From positions 307,040 to 371,039 of the forward strand of contig NZ_LN876587.1 in assembly GCF_001282725.1 (NCBI RefSeq): a stretch of 64,000 nucleotides of DNA, in the 5' to 3' direction. Position numbers and translations under genes: made by a program. This document shows positions 34,182-44,280 of this stretch, piece by piece (position 1 is the stretch's first letter; every line of letters begins with the position of its first letter). The notes beneath the pieces were generated by a model, which saw nothing but the letters and a program-made list of their open reading frames with translations, was not told where the DNA came from and searched no databases. Source of the DNA: Inediibacterium massiliense. GTDB lineage: Bacteria > Bacillota > Clostridia > Peptostreptococcales > Thermotaleaceae.

Positions 34182-34838
34182 TTAGATTTTAAGGGGTTCT
34201 TCCCACCAGCCAAAAGCAATTCTACCTGAGGATGATAGGTCAGGAGATTCTGGATTAGATAAAAATATGAGAAAAGACCCGCAAGGTGGGAATATAAACT
34301 TACCTTGCTCATCATCTACTAGTGTACTTTCAGGTTGAGCACGTCGAACAAAAGCTTTAATTCCACCTGTAGGCTCTCCTGTTACATTTACTGCATACTG
34401 AAGTTCTATTCGAGGTTGTGGCAGAGGACAAAGAGCAGTATTAGCTGGTGTGATTAGAGTGGATTTTTGAGGTACTCCAGGCGCAGATGCATTAAACCAA
34501 ATCTGAGCTCGAAATGAAGAATCTACTACATCACTTACAGTCCAGACGGCTAAATGCAAATTAACACCAGAGTTTGGTGGATTATATAATCTAGCCCAAG
34601 CACTTGTACCCATTCCAAAGGTTAGATTATCTGCATAGCCTACAAAATATTTTCCTTCAAGAGATTTTGCTAGGTTAATTGGAACGTCAACTGTATATTG
34701 TAGCGATGGGGTAAAGATTGATGGCTTAGAGTGATAGCATCCACAGTGTTGATTATGGCAGTTTATTGAGCTACAAGATATACAATTAGATGAATTGGAA
34801 TATTGTCCTTGATAATTTATGTTAGGGTGATAGTCCAT
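34182..34838 (-). CDS. DUF6143-like protein with Cys/His-rich N-terminus
   Basis: A 218-residue protein. Residues ~60-218 resemble the DUF6143 family of clostridia: KSLEGKYFVGYADNLTFGMG, AWARLYNPPNSGVNLHLAVWTVS, AQIWFNASAPG, ELQYAVNVTGEPTGGIKAF and GKFIFPPCGSFLIFLSNPE, ending in GRIAFGWWEEP. The first 40 residues contain many Cys and His (CISCSSINCHNQHCGCYH), unusual in this group and possibly metal-binding or disulphide cross-linking. No signal peptide is seen. A role at the spore or cell surface is only a guess. AGGAG precedes the ATG. Confidence 0.65.
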   Translation of the reverse strand: MDYHPNINYQGQYSNSSNCISCSSINCHNQHCGCYHSKPSIFTPSLQYTVDVPINLAKSLEGKYFVGYADNLTFGMGTSAWARLYNPPNSGVNLHLAVWTVSDVVDSSFRAQIWFNASAPGVPQKSTLITPANTALCPLPQPRIELQYAVNVTGEPTGGIKAFVRRAQPESTLVDDEQGKFIFPPCGSFLIFLSNPESPDLSSSGRIAFGWWEEPLKI

Positions 34839-35160
34839 AAATATTACTCCTTTACTATAACCTATATAGACAGCTATTATGAATAGTTTGGATCAAGAGA
34901 GAAGGATAAATTACTCAAGAAAGCCTGTCTTAGTACATAGTATTCATAGTAAGCAAAAAAGGGACAGTTAAATATTAAAATATCTATATATACTAATTTA
35001 ACCATGGGAATGAAAAGAGGATATCATATGTGGGAGGTAGACTCAGTGGTAAATATTTTGTATAATTGCTTTGAAAATGTTTTTACTCAAAAATCATTTT
35101 GAATATTACAAATCAATAATCAATTGTTCGATAACTTTTATACCCAAAAAGGAGAATAAA

Positions 35161-35706
35161 ATGATAGAAAAAATATTAGATTTTAATCGTACGTTTGTAT
35201 CTGAGAAAAAATATGAGACTTATAGAACAAGCAAATATCCAAATAAAAAAGTTGCTATTGTTACTTGTATGGATACTCGTTTAATAGAATTGCTCCCTGC
35301 AGCATTAGGGCTAAAGAATGGTGATGCTAAAATTATCAAAAATGCTGGAGGAATCATTTCTCATCCTTTTGGAAGTGCTGTTCGCAGTTTGTTAGTTGCC
35401 ATATATGAACTGAATGTTAATGAAATTATTGTTATTGGTCATACGGATTGTGGAGTTCAACATATGGATAGTGAAAAAATACTGGATCATATGAAACGGC
35501 GAGGAATTCCTTCCGAACGAATTGAACTAGCTCGAGATTTTGGAGTGAATGTAGATGCTTGGTTAAGAGGATTTGAGGATGTGAATACTTCAGTAAAAAA
35601 TTCTGTAGCATTGTTACGCCGTCATCCACTTATTCCAGATGATGTCTGTATATATGGATATATAATGGATTCTGTTACAGGAGAACTGACATCTGTTTCT
35701 GAATAA
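35161..35706 (+). CDS. Beta-type carbonic anhydrase
   Basis: A 181-residue beta-carbonic anhydrase (CO2 hydration to bicarbonate). The zinc set is C36-x-D38-x-R40 in TCMDTRL and H94-x-x-C97 in GHTDCG. NAGGIISHPFGSAVRSLLVAIYELNV is the usual linker, and the end SVTGELTSV is typical of the short clostridial type. AAAGGAG before this ATG sets the start; 30 upstream in-frame codons have no such site. It is a single gene. The promoter region 34839-35160 includes a few AT-rich boxes but no convincing operator. Confidence 0.9.
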   Translation: MIEKILDFNRTFVSEKKYETYRTSKYPNKKVAIVTCMDTRLIELLPAALGLKNGDAKIIKNAGGIISHPFGSAVRSLLVAIYELNVNEIIVIGHTDCGVQHMDSEKILDHMKRRGIPSERIELARDFGVNVDAWLRGFEDVNTSVKNSVALLRRHPLIPDDVCIYGYIMDSVTGELTSVSE

Positions 35707-35734
35707 ACTATATTTTATTTGATATAATTTTAGG

Positions 35735-35810
35735 TGTTTATAGGGAACTAATTATAGTTGAGAAGGTAAAGCTTGCCTCTTTGAACCTGTTGAGCTTAGG
35801 GAAGCAAATT
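35735..35810 (+). ncRNA. Degenerate TPP riboswitch-like sequence
   Basis: The order TATAGGGAAC, AGTTGAGAAGGTAAAGCTTGCC, TTTGAACCTGTT and TAGGGAAGCAA follows the TPP (Thi-box) aptamer core. The P5 hairpin normally between GAACCTG and GTAGGGAA is almost gone, and the first G-rich segment is changed. No thiamine gene lies downstream; the next gene (MutT) begins 290 nt later. Probably a relic whose gene was lost. Confidence 0.45.
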
Positions 35811-36104
35811 GTTTATAAGAAAATTTTGTATTGGATTAGGTTCTATGTCAATAATTGAAATGAGAGTATTTGAATCTTACTCTATTTCTATATTTAGGGC
35901 CAACTATATACTATGGACTTGTTTTTAGGCATAATTGATAAACCTAAGTTTAAAATTTAGGTTAGCATATTTTAATTTGTACAAAGAAGTATACCATGTT
36001 GTTAACTGTCCTAATACTTTAATACTAATGTTTGTGTAAAATAATTTCAGAATGATATACTATATACAATGTACGTGAATATTTTTTTGTAAGGAGCGAA
36101 TGGT
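35811..36104. other. Gene-free region between TPP-like relic and mutT
   Basis: It contains two weak hairpins, AGAGTA ... TACTCT near 35870 and AACCTAA ... TTAGGTT near 35945. Otherwise it is AT-rich with stops in all frames. It may be remains of a deleted thiamine gene. Confidence 0.4.
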
Positions 36105-36491
36105 ATGAAGGATGTAACAGCAGCCGTTATTATAAAAGATGATTTGATTTTAATAGCTAGAAGAGGTAAAAATGAAAATTTAGAAGGAAAATGGGAGTTT
36201 CCAGGGGGAAAGATCGAAAAAGATGAAACACCACAGCAATGCTTGAAAAGAGAAATTCAAGAGGAGTTAAATATAGAAATTGAAGTAGGGGATTTTTTAG
36301 GCGAAAGTATTTATAAATATTCTAATGGTGAAATAAGATTGTTAGCATATTTTTCTATAATCATTGAAGGGGAAATGAAGTTATCTGTTCATGATAAAGT
36401 GAAATGGGTTAATATTAAAGAAATGGATACATTTGATTTTGCACCAGCAGATGTGCCGTTAGTAAAAAGATTAAAGGAGAGTTTAATGTGA
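36105..36491 (+). CDS. NUDIX hydrolase, MutT type
   Basis: A 128-residue 8-oxo-dGTP diphosphatase-like protein. The NUDIX box is GGKIEKDETPQQCLKREIQEEL (residues ~36-58), and the N-terminal strand is VTAAVIIKDDLILIARRGK. The C-terminal WVNIKEMDTFDFAPADVPLVKRL matches short MutT/CTP pyrophosphohydrolase proteins. GTAAGGAGCG precedes the ATG. The AEC transporter gene begins 46 nt later and could be cotranscribed. Confidence 0.9.
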   Translation: MKDVTAAVIIKDDLILIARRGKNENLEGKWEFPGGKIEKDETPQQCLKREIQEELNIEIEVGDFLGESIYKYSNGEIRLLAYFSIIIEGEMKLSVHDKVKWVNIKEMDTFDFAPADVPLVKRLKESLM

Positions 36492-36537
36492 TATGTTTTA
36501 TAGTTAAAATATATCATGAGAAAAAAGGGGGAGTTAG

Positions 36538-37476
36538 GTGGAACTTTTAACGGCTTTTGGTAGTATCTTTAGCATTATTATTATGATAGGAATCGGATAT
36601 ATTCTAACCTATAAAGGGTGGATGGACAAATCAGGTGCTGGATTGTTTTCAAAAATTGTTATTCATATATCATTACCAGCTATGATGCTTTATAATCTTA
36701 TGTCAGATTTTGATAGAGCAAAACTTTTAAGTCTTGGAAAAGGGTTAATCATTCCTTTTGTTTCTATAGCATTGGCTTATGTATTAGGTAAAATATTTAT
36801 AAAAATTTTTAATATTACTCCCAATAGACGGGGGTCTTTTTTATCTATGTTTTTTGTGTCTAATACAATATTTATTGGTTTGCCAGTGAATTTAGCTTTA
36901 TTTGGATCAGAAAGCGTTCCTTATGTTTTATTATATTATATAGCGAATACGACTTTTTTTTGGACTATCGGTGTTTTTGAGATTAGTAAAGATGGGGAAG
37001 AAGAACCTAAGAGGTTTTTGTCCGTAGATACTATTAAAAGAATATGTTCCCCTCCACTGATGGGATTTATAGTAGCGATCTTTTTAATCGTTTTATCTAT
37101 CCCTGTCCCTAAATTTATGATGGATACTTGCAAATATTTAGGAAATTTAACAACGCCTTTATCTATGTTATTTATAGGAAACACAATATATTATATTGAT
37201 ATGAAAGGAATTTCATTTGACAAAGATGTTTGGGGTGTTTTATTAGGCAGATTTATTATATCTCCTCTTTTAGTAATAGGTTTATGTACATTCTTTCCTT
37301 TGCCAGAACTTATGCAAAAAGTATTTGTGATTCAAGCTGCTATGCCAGTGATGACAAATACTGCTATAGTATCTAAATCATATCATGCAGATTGTCAATA
37401 TTCAGCTATTATGATTACCATTACTACTATACTAAGCTTACTGATCATTCCCATATATAAAATATTTCTTCAGTAA
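36538..37476 (+). CDS. AEC family transporter
   Basis: A 312-residue auxin efflux carrier (AEC) family membrane protein with about ten helices. FGSIFSIIIMIGIGYILTYKGWMDK at the start, FVSNTIFIGLPVNLALFGSESVPYVLLYY in the first half, and IQAAMPVMTNTAIVSKSYHAD near the end are the two related crossing segments. Bacterial homologues export or import organic acids such as malate; the substrate is unknown. It starts with GTG after AAAAGGGGGAG. A short terminator follows. Confidence 0.87.
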   Translation: MELLTAFGSIFSIIIMIGIGYILTYKGWMDKSGAGLFSKIVIHISLPAMMLYNLMSDFDRAKLLSLGKGLIIPFVSIALAYVLGKIFIKIFNITPNRRGSFLSMFFVSNTIFIGLPVNLALFGSESVPYVLLYYIANTTFFWTIGVFEISKDGEEEPKRFLSVDTIKRICSPPLMGFIVAIFLIVLSIPVPKFMMDTCKYLGNLTTPLSMLFIGNTIYYIDMKGISFDKDVWGVLLGRFIISPLLVIGLCTFFPLPELMQKVFVIQAAMPVMTNTAIVSKSYHADCQYSAIMITITTILSLLIIPIYKIFLQ

Positions 37477-37488
37477 AGTCAATCTTTG

Positions 37489-37509
37489 TCCCCTTTAGGG
37501 GATTTTTTT
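37489..37509 (+). terminator. Terminator after AEC gene
   Basis: TCCCC-TTTA-GGGGA followed by seven T. Confidence 0.8.
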
Positions 37510-37636
37510 AGACTATATCTTTATGCCCATTTTTTTTGTTGGTTATTTTTGTTATAATATTACAAAAGGGGGGATATAAAAGGGATTTATAAGGAACATA
37601 AGAGAAAGGGTTTAAAAAAGGGGAGGATATGTAATA

Positions 37637-39820
37637 ATGAAATTAAGAAGATTTAAGAAAAATGCTGTGATTTTAATATGTGTGACTTTAGCTTTTTTGT
37701 TTACAGGAATTTATTTTACTTATTCCATAAAGACTCAAACACAAATTAATACTATGCTCAATGATGTTCTAATGGATGAAATCAATGCATCTAAAGAAAG
37801 TATTGAAAATATTTTTAGAGGATATGAAGAATCAGCTTATATGCTGGCTAGTAATCCAGAGATAAAAAATTTCTCTGATTCTGTAGAGTATGAAAATAGA
37901 GTAGAAAATATTTTACTCAATGCTTATCATACAAAAGAAAAAGATATTGTAGATATTTACATAGGAGACAAGAATAAAAGAATGTTGTCTGCTATCACTC
38001 CTAATGAAGAGTTAGAGGGCTATGATCCTCAATATAGCGACAATGGAGACAAAAAAGATTGGTATTTTATGCCTGTAGACGATCATAAGACATATTGGTC
38101 TGATGTTTATAGAGACGTTTTGACAAATGTGCAGATGATTACCGTTGCTGTACCTGTTATGGATCATAACAATCAAGCTGTTGGATCTATGGGAATAGAT
38201 TATTATGCAAATGAAGTTAATAAATCTATTGGTTCAAAAAAACTTTTGAAAAATGGTTTTTATCAATTAGTAGACTGTGAAGGAAAAATCGTTTCAGATA
38301 AAAATTTTAATACCCAACAAGAAAAATCATCTGTGGGAAGATGGCATTTTAACCAAGAGATTGTTAATTATGCCAAGGATCATAATCAAAGGGGTATTAA
38401 GTTTTTTGATATAGATAAAGATTCAAAAGTTTATATACCTGAAAAATTAAAAAAAGCAAAAACAATAGAAGATTTAGGAGAATTTGAAAATCAAATTGAA
38501 GATTTAAATGGAGATGGTAAATTATTAGATAATATACCTTTTTATATTTTTACAGAAGAACTAAAATCTAAGATGTATCCAGGAGATTATAAGGCAATAG
38601 CTATTAAGTTACCTGACACAAATTTGACACTCGTAGGAATGGTAGATAAACAGGATGTTTTAGCTTATTCAAAAGAAGTAAATAAAGCTTCTGTAACGAT
38701 TATGTATATTTTTCTTCCATTGCTTGCAATTTTAATATTTTTGGTATATCGTCGTTCAATGAATATCCTTAATGTCGTTACAAATCATATTGATGAAATG
38801 TCAAAGGGACATTTTTCATTTAGAACGAATTCAAAATATATATCATTTAAAGAGGTATTTGATAAATTAAATAGGGCTAGTGAAAGTGTAGAGAAAGCTT
38901 TAAAGGATACAAAGAATACATTTAATGAGGTATTTGAAAATATTAAAATTACAGAAAAGGACCTAGATCATGTAAAGAATTTTTCTGATAAAGTAGAAAT
39001 GACAATAGAAGATGTATCAAGTGGAATTTATCAACAATCGGAGGATGCAGTAAAAGGAGCTTCTTATGTAGGAAATATTTCTAAATTAATAGAAGATATT
39101 AATTTGAATACTACGAATTTAGTATCCAAAACAAAAGAAGTCAATACAATAAATAAAGAGAATCAGAAGAATCTAGAGGAATTAAGACATAAATCCAATC
39201 GTGCTAGAAACGTTTCTGATGAAATTACAGTTATTGTATCTGAGCTAAAAGAAAATACTCAAAACATAGGAAACATAGTAGAAACAATTGATGGCATCGC
39301 TTCACAAACTAATTTATTAGCACTTAATGCTTCTATTGAAGCAGCAAGGGCAGGAGATGCAGGTCGGGGATTTGCAGTCGTAGCAGATGAAATTCGTAAC
39401 CTAGCAGAAGAGACTGGAAAATCAACGAATAAGATAGGAAAAATTGTAGATTCTATTCAAGATATCTCTCAAAAGGTGTCTAAGTCTATTGGTGATGTAA
39501 ATATGGCTATTGATGAGCAGATTGTATCTTCTGAGAATGTAGAAAAATCTTTTGAAGTATCTAGTGATATATATATTCAATTTGAAAAATCTTTTAAAGA
39601 AATCTATGAGCAATTAAATGAGTTAAATATAAAAAATTCAGAAATAGAAAAATCAATTACAAATATGGCAGCTGTATCCGAAGAAACTGCAGCTTCTGGT
39701 GAAGAAATTCACAATTTCACACAACATCAAAGAAGTTTAATGGAAGGTACGATAAAATCATTAGATAATATAAAAAAACAAGTTAATATATTAGGAGAGA
39801 AATTAAATCAATTTCACTAA
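37637..39820 (+). CDS. Methyl-accepting chemotaxis protein, dCache sensor with DxNxDG loop (MCP2)
   Basis: A 727-residue chemoreceptor. TM1 is at about 10-30, an extracellular Cache sensor at ~35-345 ([34 protein letters not shown]), TM2 at ~350-372, and a signalling domain with [19 protein letters not shown] near 557-575. The sensor has a long second part with [11 protein letters not shown] and, at ~289-298, [10 protein letters not shown], an EF-hand/dockerin-like acidic loop that may bind calcium. A HAMP domain is not evident after TM2. GGGGAGG lies before the ATG, and a strong terminator follows. Confidence 0.92.
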   Translation: MKLRRFKKNAVILICVTLAFLFTGIYFTYSIKTQTQINTMLNDVLMDEINASKESIENIFRGYEESAYMLASNPEIKNFSDSVEYENRVENILLNAYHTKEKDIVDIYIGDKNKRMLSAITPNEELEGYDPQYSDNGDKKDWYFMPVDDHKTYWSDVYRDVLTNVQMITVAVPVMDHNNQAVGSMGIDYYANEVNKSIGSKKLLKNGFYQLVDCEGKIVSDKNFNTQQEKSSVGRWHFNQEIVNYAKDHNQRGIKFFDIDKDSKVYIPEKLKKAKTIEDLGEFENQIEDLNGDGKLLDNIPFYIFTEELKSKMYPGDYKAIAIKLPDTNLTLVGMVDKQDVLAYSKEVNKASVTIMYIFLPLLAILIFLVYRRSMNILNVVTNHIDEMSKGHFSFRTNSKYISFKEVFDKLNRASESVEKALKDTKNTFNEVFENIKITEKDLDHVKNFSDKVEMTIEDVSSGIYQQSEDAVKGASYVGNISKLIEDINLNTTNLVSKTKEVNTINKENQKNLEELRHKSNRARNVSDEITVIVSELKENTQNIGNIVETIDGIASQTNLLALNASIEAARAGDAGRGFAVVADEIRNLAEETGKSTNKIGKIVDSIQDISQKVSKSIGDVNMAIDEQIVSSENVEKSFEVSSDIYIQFEKSFKEIYEQLNELNIKNSEIEKSITNMAAVSEETAASGEEIHNFTQHQRSLMEGTIKSLDNIKKQVNILGEKLNQFH

Positions 39821-39866
39821 AAATTAAATCATTCTATATTGTATTGAATGAAATAATGCCTTATTT

Positions 39867-39910
39867 AAAAAACCCTCTTTTCAATTTTATATGAAAAGAG
39901 GGTTTTTTTA
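39867..39910 (+). terminator. Terminator after MCP2
   Basis: Seventeen-bp arms around CCCTCTTTT/AAAAGAGGG with a T-run. Confidence 0.9.
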
Positions 39911-40034
39911 GAGTATATAATGATTGGAAAATATATAAATAATATTTTTTACTGATAAAGAAGATGGACTAGACATATATATGGTATGAATAGAAATATA
40001 TTACATGTTATGAAAATAATAAGGGGGAAAAAGC

Positions 40035-41681
40035 ATGAATAACAGGTTAGCTAAAAAAATTGAATCCTTAAATATGGAGTTGACAAAAGTATTGAGTGTA
40101 GTAGGTACAAAAGCAGAATTAGAGATTAGTAAAAAAGTTTATGATGAATTTATGAAAATGGAGTATTATCAAAAGAATCCTCAACTTTTAAAATATGTAG
40201 ATTTTAAAGATGATAAACTAGGCAGAAAAAGTGTAGTAGCAACATTAAAAGGAAAGAAAGGAAACAGCAAAAAAACAGTTGTTTTAATAGGACATATAGA
40301 TACGGTGGGTATATCAGATTATGGAAATCTCAAGGAATATGCTACGAAGCCCTATGAATTAGCAAAAAAGCTAAAGAATGTAACTTTATCAGAAGATGCA
40401 AGAAAAGATTTAGAATCAGGAGAATGGATATTTGGTCGAGGAATTTTTGATATGAAATGTGGAGTAGCCATCTTTATGGTTTTAATAGAATATTTGTCAC
40501 AAAGGTTAGATGAATTTGAAGGAAATTTAGTATTTGCAGCTGTAGGAGATGAAGAAGCTAATTCCGGAGGTATGTTATCAGTAGTACCAGAATTGGTGAA
40601 AATGAAAGAAAAAGAAGGGTTTGAATATGTAGCAGTTATTGACACAGATTACAGTGCAGAAAGATATGAAGATGATGATAGCAAATATATATACATAGGA
40701 ACAGTAGGAAAATTAATGCCCTCATTTTATATAGTCGGAAAAGAAACTCATGTAGGAGAGCCATTTAAGGGAATAGATCCAAATCAATTGGCAGCAGCAA
40801 TTACACAAAAAATCAATTTAAATGTAGAATACTCAGATATAGCAGAAGGGGAAGTATCTCTTCCACCTATTACTTTAAGACAACAAGATATGAAAGAAGA
40901 ATATTCTGCACAAATTGCAAAAACAGCAAATCTATATTTTAACTATGCTACTCATATGAGTGGTCCTGATGAAGTAATGGAAAAAATGAAAGGGGCAGCA
41001 AAAGATGCTTTTGAAGAAGTCATCCATTATTTACAAAAACAATATGATACCTTCTGTGAAAAAAGTAAATTTCCACAAAGAGAGTTACCATGGAAGGCTA
41101 GAGTCATGTCTTATCAAGAATTGTATAAAAAAGTAAAAGAACAAATGGGTGATGGATTAGATGAACATATAAAAGAGTTAGAAGAAAGATTATTACAAGA
41201 TAAGACAGTAGATGATAGAGATTTTAGTTTGAAAGTAGTATCAGAAGTACATAGTATGTGGTCAGATAAAGACCCTATTGTGATTGTATATTTTGCTCCA
41301 CCTTATTACCCTCATATATATGTGGAGGGAGTAGAAGAAAAAGATAAATTATTATTAGAATCAGTAGATCAAGCAGTAAATAGTATGGATGTAAATTATA
41401 ACATAGTATGTAAAAAATTTTATCCATATATATCAGATTTAAGTTATGCTTCTGCACCAAATGACGATAGGGTAATAGCAGCACTTAAAAATAATATGCC
41501 AGCATTTGGAGTAAAGTATGATCTTCCTTTAGAAGATATGCAAAAATTAAATTTACCAGTAGTCAATATTGGACCTTTTGGAAAAGATGCTCATAAATTT
41601 ACAGAAAGATTAGAAAAAAAATATTCATATGAAATAGCTCCAAAGCTAGTATATGAAACAATTATGAATCTTTTAAAATAG
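40035..41681 (+). CDS. M20 family peptidase, RocB-like
   Basis: A 548-residue metallohydrolase similar to RocB of arginine catabolism. M20 motifs are visible: VLIGHIDTVG, GRGIFDMKCGVAIFM (metal Asp), AVGDEEANSGGM (catalytic and metal Glu pair), VIDTDYSAERYEDDD, KETHVGEPFKGIDPN, and NIGPFGKDAHKFTERL at the C-terminus (last His). It is longer than ordinary M20 dipeptidases, as RocB proteins are. The precise substrate is not known. AAGGGGG precedes the ATG. It is a single gene, with no rocADEF neighbours. Confidence 0.88.
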   Translation: MNNRLAKKIESLNMELTKVLSVVGTKAELEISKKVYDEFMKMEYYQKNPQLLKYVDFKDDKLGRKSVVATLKGKKGNSKKTVVLIGHIDTVGISDYGNLKEYATKPYELAKKLKNVTLSEDARKDLESGEWIFGRGIFDMKCGVAIFMVLIEYLSQRLDEFEGNLVFAAVGDEEANSGGMLSVVPELVKMKEKEGFEYVAVIDTDYSAERYEDDDSKYIYIGTVGKLMPSFYIVGKETHVGEPFKGIDPNQLAAAITQKINLNVEYSDIAEGEVSLPPITLRQQDMKEEYSAQIAKTANLYFNYATHMSGPDEVMEKMKGAAKDAFEEVIHYLQKQYDTFCEKSKFPQRELPWKARVMSYQELYKKVKEQMGDGLDEHIKELEERLLQDKTVDDRDFSLKVVSEVHSMWSDKDPIVIVYFAPPYYPHIYVEGVEEKDKLLLESVDQAVNSMDVNYNIVCKKFYPYISDLSYASAPNDDRVIAALKNNMPAFGVKYDLPLEDMQKLNLPVVNIGPFGKDAHKFTERLEKKYSYEIAPKLVYETIMNLLK

Positions 41682-41703
41682 TACATATATGATTGAAGAG
41701 TAT

Positions 41704-41742
41704 TACTAAAAATAGCTAAGGAATCTTTAGCTATTTTTAGTA
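41704..41742 (+). terminator. Terminator after rocB-like gene
   Basis: CTAAAAATAGCTAA and complement around a short loop (7 nt), then TATA. Confidence 0.8.
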
Positions 41743-41872
41743 TACAAAATTAGATGACATAAATTTTTATATTAAGTTTTATATGATTTGGAGACGATTA
41801 GCAGATAATTTGATATTATATAATCATAAAGTAGCATATGTTTTGATGAATACATAAGGAGGAATACAAAGG

Positions 41873-42721
41873 ATGAATAATTCTCACACTTTTGAAACAA
41901 ATGAAGATATATTAGCAGCACTTAAATTAGTATTACCCTATTTGAATAAAATTGTTCATGAAGATATGGTAGTAGGTCTTACAGATTTAGAAAAGTATGT
42001 AGGATACCATAGAGCAAATGAATTTGAGCTAGATTTATCAGAGGGAAAACCTATAAAAGGAATCAAGACCATAGAAGAATGTATTCGTTATGAAAAAGAA
42101 ACATTTGCAGATGTGCCAGAAGAGGTATATGGAAGAGCCATAAAAACCATCTTTACGCCTATATATGGTATAAATCATGAAGTGATCGGAACCTTAAGCT
42201 CTGGAATAGATTTTGCAAATAATAAGAATCTTGTAGAGAGTATTAATAACCTAGCAAAAGTTGTAAAACAGGCAACAGAAAGTATTAATCAAGTTTCAGT
42301 ATCTGCAGAAAGCTTAGCTGAAACGGGACAAAATGCTATTATGTGTGTCCAAGAATTAAATAAAAAGCAAAAAGATACAACAGAAATTTTAGAATTTATA
42401 AAAGGAATTGCAACTCAAACAAACTTATTAGGTTTAAATGCTGCTATAGAAGCAGCTAGAGCTGGAGAAAATGGAAGAGGATTTGGAGTAGTAGCAGAGG
42501 AAATAAGAAAATTAGCAGATCAGTCTCAGGATGCTGTTAAAAACATTCAAAATATACTTACGGAAATGAATAGTACTGTAAGTCAAATTAGCAATACCAT
42601 AGAAAGTACAGGAGCTATTAGTGAAGAGCAGGCAGCTTCAACAGAAGAAATATCATCTAGTATGGAACAAATTAATAGTGCTGTGAAGGGATTAGAAGTA
42701 TTTGTAGAAAGATATAAGTAA
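41873..42721 (+). CDS. Soluble chemoreceptor-like protein (MCP3)
   Basis: A 282-residue MCP without membrane helices. The N-terminal ~125 residues form a small cytoplasmic sensor ([62 protein letters not shown]). The C-terminal ~150 residues are a short methyl-accepting signalling hairpin with [19 protein letters not shown] and [16 protein letters not shown]. It would sense an internal signal, perhaps redox state or a metabolite. AAGGAGG precedes the ATG. An EFR1-type ferredoxin gene begins 73 nt downstream with no terminator between. Confidence 0.88.
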   Translation: MNNSHTFETNEDILAALKLVLPYLNKIVHEDMVVGLTDLEKYVGYHRANEFELDLSEGKPIKGIKTIEECIRYEKETFADVPEEVYGRAIKTIFTPIYGINHEVIGTLSSGIDFANNKNLVESINNLAKVVKQATESINQVSVSAESLAETGQNAIMCVQELNKKQKDTTEILEFIKGIATQTNLLGLNAAIEAARAGENGRGFGVVAEEIRKLADQSQDAVKNIQNILTEMNSTVSQISNTIESTGAISEEQAASTEEISSSMEQINSAVKGLEVFVERYK

Positions 42722-42794
42722 TACCGATAATAGAAGTTACTTGGATAGGCAGGATGTTTTAAAAACTGGGAAAAAATACTTAGGGGGTGTTGGG

Positions 42795-43613
42795 ATGAAT
42801 AAAAAAATTCATACAATGTATTTTAGTCCTACAGATACAACGAAAAAAATAACATTAGGAATAGGAAATAAAATTTTAGAAAGTATAGGATATGAAGAAA
42901 GTATGAACAATATTGATTTTACATTGCCTACAGTAAGACAAGCTAAAGTAGCTTTTACAAAAGAGGATGTTGTTATTGTAGGAGTGCCAGTATATGCTGG
43001 AAGAGTTCCTAATATATTGTTAAAATATCTAAATTCTATCCAAGGAAATGGGGCATTGGCAATTGCTGTAGTTGTTTATGGAAATAGAAATTATGATGAT
43101 GCGTTGATAGAGTTAAAAGATATTCTTCAGAATAATGGTTTTCATGTAATTGCAGGAGCAGCATTTATAGGAGAACATTCTTTTTCTAAGATACTTGCAA
43201 AAGGTAGACCGGATGAAAAAGATATGGATTTAGTCAGTAAGTTTGCTGATGAAATATATACAAAAATTACAACTCAATCTTTAGCTGAAAGTGTAAAGGT
43301 AAAAGGAAATACACCCTATAGGAAATATTATATGCCTAAAAATAAAAATGGTATTCCTGTAGATATTAGAAAGGTAAAGCCAAAAACAAATGATCATTGC
43401 AAGAATTGTAAAATTTGTGTAAATGTCTGTCCTATGGGTTCTATTGATTTTGAAGATGTTTCTAAATTAAACGGTATTTGTATTAAATGTGGAGCATGTA
43501 TTAAAAAATGTCCTGCTCATGCAAAATATTATGATGATGAAGATTATTTAAGACACAAATATGAATTAGAAGAAGAGTATTCTTTTAGAAAAGAGCCAGA
43601 ATTATTTATATAA
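42795..43613 (+). CDS. EFR1-type flavodoxin/4Fe-4S ferredoxin protein
   Basis: A 272-residue fusion. The N-terminal flavodoxin-like domain (MYFSPTDTTKKITLGIG; VVIVGVPVYAGRVPNILLKYLNSI) is followed by two 4Fe-4S motifs, CKNCKICVNVCP and CIKCGACIKKCP, near residues 204-245. It resembles the EFR1 family of flavodoxin-ferredoxin proteins of anaerobes. The likely role is internal electron transfer; partner enzymes are unknown. The chosen ATG follows AGGGGGTG, and upstream codons in frame lack a site. It is downstream of the soluble chemoreceptor, so a redox-chemotaxis link is possible. Confidence 0.9.
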   Translation: MNKKIHTMYFSPTDTTKKITLGIGNKILESIGYEESMNNIDFTLPTVRQAKVAFTKEDVVIVGVPVYAGRVPNILLKYLNSIQGNGALAIAVVVYGNRNYDDALIELKDILQNNGFHVIAGAAFIGEHSFSKILAKGRPDEKDMDLVSKFADEIYTKITTQSLAESVKVKGNTPYRKYYMPKNKNGIPVDIRKVKPKTNDHCKNCKICVNVCPMGSIDFEDVSKLNGICIKCGACIKKCPAHAKYYDDEDYLRHKYELEEEYSFRKEPELFI

Positions 43614-43643
43614 AATAAAAGTTTTTACTTCACTAGAAACAAT

Positions 43644-43682
43644 AAAACCCGTAGATGATATATTATTTTATCTACGGGTTTT
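43644..43682. terminator. Bidirectional terminator after EFR1 gene
   Basis: AAAACCCGTAGAT and complement (13 bp), with T-tails on both strands. Confidence 0.85.
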
Positions 43683-43687
43683 AATTG

Positions 43688-43978
43688 TTATCCTTGTTTT
43701 TGGCCTTTTCCTCTAGCTTTGATAGGTGGTAGTGGTTTTTTATGTATGAATTCATAATATAATTTTACTACGTCAGGAAATAATCTTTTATCTGCAGGAG
43801 TTAAATTTTCGTCAAGATATAAAGTAATACGGAATTTTTGTGCATCTTCCTCAGTTGCAGTAATTTCATCTAAACTTTTTTCATAGGATGATTCTAAGCT
43901 TTCAGCAGCTTGGATTAAATTTTCTCTTTCTTCTTGATTAGATTCTAATAAAAATTGATTAAAACCTTCTCTATTCAT
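43688..43978 (-). CDS. Hypothetical protein, 96 aa
   Basis: A small soluble helical protein that I do not recognise. It begins MNREGFNQFLLESNQEEREN, continues with acidic helices (AAESLESSYEKSLDEITATEED), then RITLYLDENLTPADKRLFPDVVKLYYEFIHKK, and ends in a basic glycine-rich tail (KARGKGQKQG). On the coding strand GGAGGGG lies 8 nt before the ATG; in-frame upstream codons have no such site. It converges on the EFR1 gene and shares its terminator. Function unknown. Confidence 0.6.
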   Translation of the reverse strand: MNREGFNQFLLESNQEERENLIQAAESLESSYEKSLDEITATEEDAQKFRITLYLDENLTPADKRLFPDVVKLYYEFIHKKPLPPIKARGKGQKQG

Positions 43979-44280
43979 AAAATCCCCTCCATCATTAAAT
44001 ATCATATTATATATAGTTAGTTATTCTATAAAAATTAAATAAATCCTTCAATTTATGGAATATTTTACATTATAAAAAATAAAAATAATAAGTTAATGAA
44101 AATTTATCTTTATAATAGTATCATTGTGGGTATCTTTCATAGTAATAAATCAGGAAGAGAGGAGAAAGAAAAATAATTTTGTGGTTTTAGTGGAGTATGA
44201 TACAATAGAGGAAGTTTTGTGAAAGATTGATTATTTTATAAAAATAAGGAAAAAATAGAGTATAGGAAAGAAGGTGTCAT

